Assembly (NCBI GenBank): GCA_003024985.2
Contig: PXIH01S0010698.1
From: Euperipatoides rowelli
Lineage: Eukaryota > Onychophora > Udeonychophora > Euonychophora > Peripatopsidae
DNA: 13,403 nucleotides
Strand: one strand, 5' to 3'
Shown: piece after piece, positions 8,998 through 13,403 of the stretch
How positions within the stretch are numbered: position 1 is the first letter of the stretch
How the letters are laid out: the number at the start of each line of letters is the position of its first letter
Made by a program: the position numbers and the translations under genes
Notes under the pieces: model-generated
Database searches by the model: none
Told to the model about the DNA's origin: nothing
Seen by the model: the letters and a program-made list of their open reading frames with translations, nothing else

Positions 8998-9171
8998 AGA
9001 TATCTCACAGCATTTCTTATTGCTCCCAGTTTATATGATTTTGTCTATAAGTTGCTCTTCAAAGTTAATTTTACATTTGTACATTTAATTAATAAATATA
9101 ACATGAGAATGGATACCATGTGCTGCTTTTGCAATAATAGTCTAGACAAAATGATTCATTTTGGTTTTTTA
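8998..9171 (+). pseudogene. LINE C-terminal region with CCHC motif, relic
   Basis: Open frame from the guest tail boundary to a TGA near 9171. It holds LIAPSLYDF and a CX2CX8H motif (Cys codons at 9121, 9124 and 9130), corresponding to the C-terminal zinc-binding region of the guest at 8380-8430. It has no start and is a fragment of the interrupted host protein. Confidence 0.7.
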
Positions 9172-9574
9172 TTGTGACTACTTTTCACATTTTAGGAGGT
9201 TACTTCTTCAATATGCCATTTAACCAACTCTAATATCTTTAACCATTTTGTTGTGTTACAGTACAGAGATATTGGTTGGCTTAATTTATAATATATCGCA
9301 TTTATTTGGAAGGTAAGAAATCTAATGACCTTTCAAAACATGCAAATGAGGCTCAGGCAGTATATGCTTCAATAAATAAAAAAGTTAAAAAAAATATATT
9401 CACAATAATGTGCATTTTACAATCTACATGATATAGGCTACAGTACATGATTAAGCTAGCAAGAAGTCTAAATAATTCTATAAACAAGTCAATTTGAGAT
9501 TACAATTAATGATTTGGATACAATATTTCGTGAAAGAAAAACGAATATATAATAAACATTTTATCCAGAAAAGT

Positions 9575-9665
9575 GGATTTTTGTAGGATTGAACCAGCGA
9601 CAATGTTGTGTCCAGCCGAGCACAAATAAAGTGTTCTATCGTAATGACTCTATAGCTTTACCATT
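9575..9665 (-). mobile_element. Minus-strand tRNA-derived SINE head
   Basis: Read on the minus strand: GGTAAAGCTATAGAGTCATT, then GATAGAACACT (A-box and D-arm like), and about 50 bp on GGTCAAT-type B box as GGTTCAATCC (9585-9594), one base short of consensus. This is the layout of an old tRNA-derived SINE promoter. The SINE body would extend to lower coordinates, perhaps to about 9420; comparison with the guest 3' end suggests about 245 bp of extra DNA. I could not find target-site duplications. It differs from the SINE at 1736 in sequence and tRNA type. Confidence 0.55.
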
Positions 9666-9904
9666 TAAAGTTTTTTTTTCCAAATAAATGGGCTAATTAA
9701 AAAAATGAGTCAATTTTTAATGATTTTAATCTTTGAAATATATTTAGTTTGTTGTTTTAATTGTTATTTTTAATGTTGGTTTTTTATTATTATTTTAAGA
9801 TCAATACAGTGTATTAGTGTATTGATATAACGTTATAATTTGCTTGTGTATTAACTTAAGGATCAAGGGATTGTTTGATCATTTTATATTATGCAGAATG
9901 TTTT

Positions 9905-9910
9905 AATAAA
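9905..9910 (+). promoter_or_regulatory. AATAAA polyadenylation signal of host LINE
   Basis: AATAAA lies 27 bp upstream of the A-run that ends the element. Confidence 0.6.
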
Positions 9911-9917
9911 GCATATT

Positions 9918-9935
9918 AAGGGAGCAAATTCCCTT
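9918..9935 (+). other. Terminal hairpin of LINE before poly(A)
   Basis: AAGGGA (9918-9923) pairs with TCCCTT (9930-9935) across the six-base loop GCAAAT, right before the A-tail. The guest keeps the right arm and loop wording but its left arm is degraded. LINE RTs often recognise a 3' stem-loop, which could be its role here. Confidence 0.45.
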
Positions 9936-9995
9936 TAAAAAAAAAAAAAAAGAGATATACTTTTATTTTCATGTTTTTTTTAATGAAGGTTCTTT

Positions 9996-10116
9996 AAAGG
10001 TCAAATGTAACGGATTTTTTTAATTTATTTTTATTATTGATTTTCAAAGATAATTACTGTTAAAAAAAATTCCACTGGAATTTTTTTTTTTAAAATGCAT
10101 AAAAAAAAAGTTATTT
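9996..10116 (+). repeat. Left inverted arm
   Basis: Pairs with 10551-10664. The outermost 15 bases match exactly before the first C/T difference. Confidence 0.7.
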
Positions 10117-10280
10117 AAAGATAAAATTAAGACTATTGCTATCCTCAGTCTGAGATTACAATTTGAAGATTCCACATTTTTTTTGGGTCTGAGATTAATT
10201 TGATGACAAAATAGCCTCTACAGCTGTTTTCTTTGTAATGATTTAATATGTAAATAGAGGTCTTTTCAATCTGTATTAAA

Positions 10281-10318
10281 GGTCATTTTGATTTTTTAAA
10301 AAAAAATCAAATTGGACC
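10281..10318. repeat. Central palindrome inside the inverted-repeat element
   Basis: GGTCATTTTGATTTTTT faces AAAAATCAAATTGGACC with one indel and one mismatch. It begins, like the outer arms, with AAAGGTCA (10278 on). Confidence 0.6.
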
Positions 10319-10550
10319 ATAATAGCACAAAGGATGAATTTGATTGATTTTTTACAAGTATTTAAACATTTAGACCATATGATATCCAGCTTTACACTGA
10401 CAAATATAGCAAATATTCTATAGTTAAGTATAGCAAGCTGTATTCATTAATAGGCTATGATGTCACAAAATATCTCCCCTGGTGTGTAAAGTGGACAATG
10501 TTGTTTAGAGGGTGAGGAGCTAAAGACAATTATTTTAAAAATTGAGTTGT

Positions 10551-10664
10551 AAATAACTTTTTTGTTTTTAATTTTTTTTTTTTTTCTGGTGGAAATTTTT
10601 TTTTAGTAACCTTTGAAAATCAATAATTAAAAAAAAATAAAAAAATCCATTACATTTGACCTTT
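10551..10664 (-). repeat. Right inverted arm
   Basis: Reverse complement of 9996-10116 with scattered changes. Confidence 0.7.
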
Positions 10665-11157
10665 GTTTATTGTATTGGTAGTTAGAGTTTATAATGTAAA
10701 ATTTGGTTAAATCAAACGTTTTTAAATCAAATAAAAATCGTTAAAAAAATTATTTTCCATTTCAAAATTGTAAAGAAATGACTACAGTAGTTATTGTTGT
10801 TTGTAGACAAATTGAAGAATTTCACTATTATAAATAATAATAATATTTCAGAATCTTTTATATATTTTAATCTTAAAATTGTCAGTCCCTGGAGAGGCAA
10901 ATTTATTTAAAGTACTTATTATTATGAAAAATTCAAATTATATCTTTCATTATACACATTATTTGGAGTATTTCTGTATTAGCTTACTTGATTAATAAAG
11001 ACATGTTAAATCAAGTTATTAATTTCAAATTTAATCTTGAAATAATTAAATAACTAATAAATTACACAAAGCTATATTGGTGATTTATGGAACCATATTT
11101 TCATAAATATCATTATTTAAACCTAACTCTAATATTTGATTAATTTTTTATTTTCAG
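10665..11157. other. AT-rich DNA, likely intron before the exon at 11158
   Basis: I find no coding frame. The right end has a CTAAC branch-point-like word (11123-11127, about 30 bp from the AG) and TAATTTTTTATTTTCAG ending at 11157, a good 3' splice site. Confidence 0.5.
11141..11157 (+). promoter_or_regulatory. 3' splice acceptor
   Basis: A T-rich tract ends in CAG at 11155-11157, with a CTAAC branch-point candidate about 30 bp upstream. The open frame begins immediately after it, and in that frame a stop lies just upstream (TAA at 11141-11143), so the exon has to be entered by splicing. Confidence 0.55.
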
Positions 11158-11536
11158 AAATGTGATATTTATTTGCATCTTCTTTACTGTCAATACAGAT
11201 GCCCATCCTATGACTGCATCTACCCCAGGGGCAAATCTTTCTGCCAAGTTTAGTAATACACAAGTAAATGCCATTCCAACACAGAAGCCAGATATTACAG
11301 TTCCAAAATCATCAGTAAATACAACAAGGGTTGATTCAAATTCACCCAACACAAGCAACTCTGAAAATGCGCTTGACTACAAAAGCCTGAATGAAGTTTT
11401 ACGTCTACTTGCTAAACTTTTGAAACTGTCAATTGCTTCATTTCCTGTTGTTGTAGAGCCACCTCCAGAACCATTGTCTTTAGGATTACAGTTTGTGCCA
11501 AATGGTGTTCCTTTAGCATTTAAAAGGCCATTGTGA
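11158..11536 (+). CDS. Terminal exon of a putative secreted protein, unknown family
   Basis: The frame from the acceptor to TGA at 11534-11536 encodes about 125 residues; there is no in-frame ATG before Met-17, so the true start is in an unseen upstream exon (split codon, phase 2 entry). Numbering from the Val codon at 11162, residues 1-10 are hydrophobic (VIFICIFFTV) and NTDA-HP at 11-16 looks like a signal-peptidase site, so this exon would carry the end of a signal peptide. Residues 17-67 are rich in Ser, Thr, Asn and Pro with three N-glycosylation sequons (NLS 25, NTT 53, NTS 63). Residues 73-94 form a Leu-rich amphipathic stretch, followed by VEPPPEP and a LSLGLQFVPNGVPLAFKRPL end. GC content is visibly above the flanks. 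I do not recognise the family. A processed pseudogene or chance ORF is possible. Confidence 0.55.
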
Positions 11537-11560
11537 TAGGCTATTATGTAAACTATATTT

Positions 11561-11566
11561 ATTAAA
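11561..11566 (+). promoter_or_regulatory. ATTAAA, possible poly(A) signal
   Basis: Variant poly(A) hexamer 25 bp after the stop codon of the exon above. In AT-rich DNA its value is low. Confidence 0.25.
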
Positions 11567-11661
11567 AAAATGACAGTTTTATTATTTTAGGACTAATGTA
11601 AAGCTCCTATTATTATTACTTTCTACATAATAATTTATTTAATGTTTTGTAATTATCAATT

Positions 11662-11667
11662 AATAAA
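11662..11667 (+). promoter_or_regulatory. AATAAA, possible poly(A) signal
   Basis: Canonical hexamer 126 bp downstream of the stop codon, in the expected place for a short 3' untranslated region. Confidence 0.35.
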
Positions 11668-11944
11668 AGATAAGTAGAAAACACCAACCATTTTTAAAAA
11701 AAAATTAAATTAACACAATTGTCTACATAATTTAACTCTTATTATTAAACTCTAATATTTAAAAAGAATTTAGTGAAGTGAGACCAACAAAGTAGTAAAG
11801 AACCTAGAGCTTGACCACTGACCAGTTAGCTTTCCAGTTTTGCAGAACAAAATGAATAGGCTATTGAATGTGTTAATTCAGACTTAACTAATTCTTGTTT
11901 TAATAATGGCAGGAAGAATATAACACGTTAGATATTTACTAGTT
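11668..11944. other. AT-rich spacer, nothing recognised
   Basis: There is no supported gene. The left edge of the following Gag-like relic may lie anywhere from about 11760. Confidence 0.35.
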
Positions 11945-12530
11945 TCGATTTATGATGGTGAATGTAAACTACCAAAAGAATTTAAGATTCCTCAAATCAC
12001 TCAAATTTTGGGGATAGAACATTAAAACCATTATATGGAGAGAAAAGTTCCATGTTTATTTATACAATCAAGAAACAGATACTCAAATTAATTATGCTTG
12101 GAAAATATTAAATGTTTGTACTACCATGAAATATAAAAGTTAATAGGCATTTTGTAAAATGTCTTTTGGCACATGGGGTCAGCTTATTCTTGCATATGCA
12201 TTGCACTGGCTACTAGAGGATTACACTGAATTTGAAACAATATTAGAAAATTATGTATATACTTATTCATTTGAAAATGAAGTGGAGCTGATTGATAAAA
12301 AAGTTGAAATATAAGCTAAACCAATGCCATTAAGATTAGGAATACTGCATTAAAAAGATGGTTATAAGATGAAATACCTTATTTATTGCAATTCTGAAAG
12401 TATCAAACACTTATAACATTTAAAGGCCTACAGACAATTTTATCTAAATTGCCAGCAAAGTAGACATAAGCTGGCCCAGTGTGAGAAAACAAAAGCATTG
12501 TAAATGCAATTTGTTTTACACTGCAATTCA
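11945..12530 (+). pseudogene. Gag/ORF1-like relic with degenerate zinc knuckle
   Basis: A first piece, SIYDGECKLPKEFKIPQITQ (about 11945-12025), passes by a frameshift into a frame holding IKTIIWREKFHVYLYNQETD (about 12021-12080), then a 51-codon open run from 12159 to 12311 (MSFGTWGQL...) and, after several stops, FYLNCQQSRHKLAQC (about 12438-12482). The last part has C-X4-H-X4-C (Cys 12450, His 12465, Cys 12480), the CCHC zinc-knuckle spacing, with Tyr (TAT) where the first Cys would be. The order, a basic/aromatic domain then one knuckle, is that of LINE ORF1 or Gag-like proteins. Stop density is close to random for this base composition, so the call rests mainly on the knuckle. Confidence 0.38.
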
Positions 12531-12695
12531 TGAAAACTGTTTGGCAGTGAAATTAATCATTTCTTCCTAAATAAGACAAAACTTCAAAATATTGAAGAAC
12601 TACAAAACATGTTAATTATATTATTAACCAGAGGAAATTATTTAACATAATTTAGAAGGAGATAAATCTTTAAAAAAGATGAATAATATTATTAA

Positions 12696-12980
12696 AAAAA
12701 CCAAAACAACAACAATATAGAAGAAATAACGGAAGAAAGTAGATTAACTGATAAGGGGACAAAGGAGGGGCCACACCCCCTTGTGAATGTTCAGAAAAGC
12801 CTACAAACAAACATGGAGAATAATGATACATGTGATTTTGGTGATTCACTGAGCATGGAGTATCAATTATTCAGTGATTTCGAAGAGGAAGATAGTAAAG
12901 GAAAACCAATGGATGCTGAATTTGTAGTTTGTAGATCAAAATATTTATATTTAGGCTTTATTTTCACAATTTTTATATGA
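12696..12980 (+). pseudogene. Acidic open stretch in the same frame, unknown
   Basis: A stop-free run of about 94 codons in the frame of the zinc-knuckle relic, starting after TAA at 12693. Content: Asn/Gln-rich start, IEEITEESRLTDKG, then ENNDTCDFGDS and FSDFEEEDSKGKP, ending in a hydrophobic GFIFTIFI. It could be the acidic tail of the same decayed protein. No start codon fits well (GTG at 12783, ATG at 12813), and no domain is recognised. The hydrophobic end overlaps the tandem duplication at 12959. Confidence 0.3.
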
Positions 12981-13082
12981 AATGCTGTAAACACTTGATT
13001 AAGAAATATTTGTTACAATCCTATTTTCACAATTTTTGTAAGAAGTAGGAACTGTGTATACTTGATTGAGAAAATTCCTATT
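12959..13082. repeat. Tandem duplication, about 63 bp unit, two copies
   Basis: TATTTTCACAATTTTT occurs at 12959 and at 13022. Further along, ACTTGATT and (T/A)GAGAAA-like words recur at 12993 and 13060. The two units are diverged and differ by a few indels. Confidence 0.7.
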
Positions 13083-13403
13083 GCACAAAATTGAACAAAT
13101 AAATTCCTCACTTGCTAATTGTTCCACTTCAACGATTACAGCAATCCAGGGAAGNAATACACAATAATTACTCCGCTTTCGAAGGACCAAAAAATATGTT
13201 GAACAGTGAATAAAGATAGGGTTTTATTTTGCTTTATATTAAACGATTATTAAAATATTTAAACTACACCAAATAACTTACAGTCATGTGGTGCATAATT
13301 ATGANGATAAACTGTCACAATTGAGTTTTTCATTTTTACAAAATGGCAGATGATGCTGCCCATTGAAAAGAGAGAGAGAGCAGGGAAAGAAGCTAAACTT
13401 CCT
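13083..13403. other. AT-rich DNA, nothing recognised
   Basis: There is no supported gene. A short (AG)n run lies at about 13369-13380. Ns are at 13155 and 13305. Confidence 0.4.

Larger units (their letters stand above)
4736..8998 (+). mobile_element. Guest LINE inserted in a LINE of the same family
   Basis: This is a nearly complete but decayed APE-type LINE: upstream region 4736-5519, endonuclease 5520-6205, linker and RT 6336 to about 7900, C-terminal CCHC motif at 8380-8430, a 3' end GTGCAATTCCCTTTAAA and a poly(A) run at 8992-8998. It ends exactly where sequence matching the next part of the host LINE begins. A diverged target-site duplication is suggested by AAGATCT at 4722-4728 and AAGATATCT at 8997-9005. 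Architecture (APE endonuclease, RT, C-terminal CX2CX7HX4C) is of the L1/Tx1/R1 grade; I cannot fix the clade. Confidence 0.7.
8999..9951 (+). mobile_element. Host LINE, right half (C-terminus and 3' end)
   Basis: Directly after the guest poly(A), the frame RYLTAFLIAPSLYDF (from 8998) matches guest RYFAVLLIAPNLYDY. CCFCNNSLDKMIH (from 9121) matches guest CWFCHHEDEMNH; the final Cys of the CCHC motif is not clear. Further matches run through QYRDIGWL-like sequence (about 9260) and CTTTTCAAAACATGNANATG-type DNA at about 9329-9349. The element ends with AATAAA (9905-9910), a terminal hairpin and about 15 A (9937-9951). It starts at the protein position where the left half stops at 4735, hence the call of one split element. 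It is longer than the guest at the 3' end because of a minus-strand SINE. Confidence 0.72.
9996..10664. mobile_element. Long-armed inverted-repeat element (MITE or foldback)
   Basis: Terminal arms 9996-10116 and 10551-10664 are inverted copies, starting AAAGGTCAAATGTAA(C/T)GGA and continuing through ATTATTGATTTTCAAAG to GTTATTT with small indels. By eye they are about 80-85% identical. They enclose about 434 bp with no coding frame, so any such element would be non-autonomous. I see no clear target-site duplication, so superfamily is open. A smaller palindrome lies near the centre (10281-10318). Confidence 0.65.

Noticed and set aside
9801-9825. Short palindrome TCAATAC...GTATTGA
   Set aside because: The arms are 7-8 bp in AT-rich sequence, which is expected by chance.
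9980-10680. Target-site duplication of the inverted-repeat element
   Set aside because: The flanks TTCTTT and GTTTATTG do not match, and TTTA words nearby are not adjacent to both ends.
11140-11358. Minus-strand ORF of 72 codons
   Set aside because: It is the antisense shadow of the exon at 11158-11536, and its 3' part runs through the intron side of the splice acceptor.
12999-13190. Minus-strand ORF of 63 codons
   Set aside because: It contains an N, overlaps the tandem duplication and has no recognisable feature.
13369-13380. (AG)n microsatellite
   Set aside because: Only about six units and not linked to any feature, so it is of no special interest.
1-13403. CRISPR array, bacterial operon or prophage
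   Set aside because: There are no spaced identical repeats and no dense coding. All recognisable elements are eukaryotic.

Overview
The window is AT-rich animal-type (metazoan) DNA, and nothing in it looks prokaryotic. The eukaryotic signs are decayed APE-type LINE retrotransposons with poly(A) or (TAA)n tails, tRNA-derived SINE heads with polymerase III A and B boxes, one SINE with target-site duplications, a long-armed inverted-repeat element, and one exon-like ORF behind a splice acceptor. I cannot name the species. Single Ns (for example at 958, 979, 3919, 4891, 13155 and 13305) fit a draft assembly.

Layout: 1-371 holds nothing recognisable. 372-1128 (minus) is the 3' end of a CR1/Jockey/I-like LINE with a (TAA)n tail. 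1129-1320 is a diverged tandem repeat of about 74 bp. 1736-2171 is a SINE flanked by an exact 18-bp direct repeat. About 2540-9951 is a nest of two LINEs of one family, both on the plus strand. The host LINE is split into about 2540-4735 and about 8999-9951, and the guest LINE (about 4736-8998) sits between with its own endonuclease, reverse transcriptase, C-terminal CCHC motif and poly(A) tail. The right host fragment also carries a minus-strand SINE head (about 9575-9665). 9996-10664 is an inverted-repeat (MITE or foldback) element.

11158-11536 is the best candidate for a host gene. It is a terminal exon encoding the end of a signal-peptide-like segment, a Ser/Thr/Asn/Pro-rich region with three N-glycosylation sequons, and a short C-terminal region. 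It follows a branch point, pyrimidine tract and AG, and is more GC-rich than its flanks. About 11945-12980 holds a weak relic of a Gag/ORF1-like protein with a degenerate zinc knuckle, followed by a roughly 63-bp tandem duplication.

No retroelement here looks active: every reading frame has stops and frameshifts. The most informative structures are the nested insertion, inferred because the host left half ends and the right half begins at the same point of the protein, and a fold-back footprint at 8497-8593 that looks like a template-switch mutation. All calls come from reading the sequence and no database search was run.
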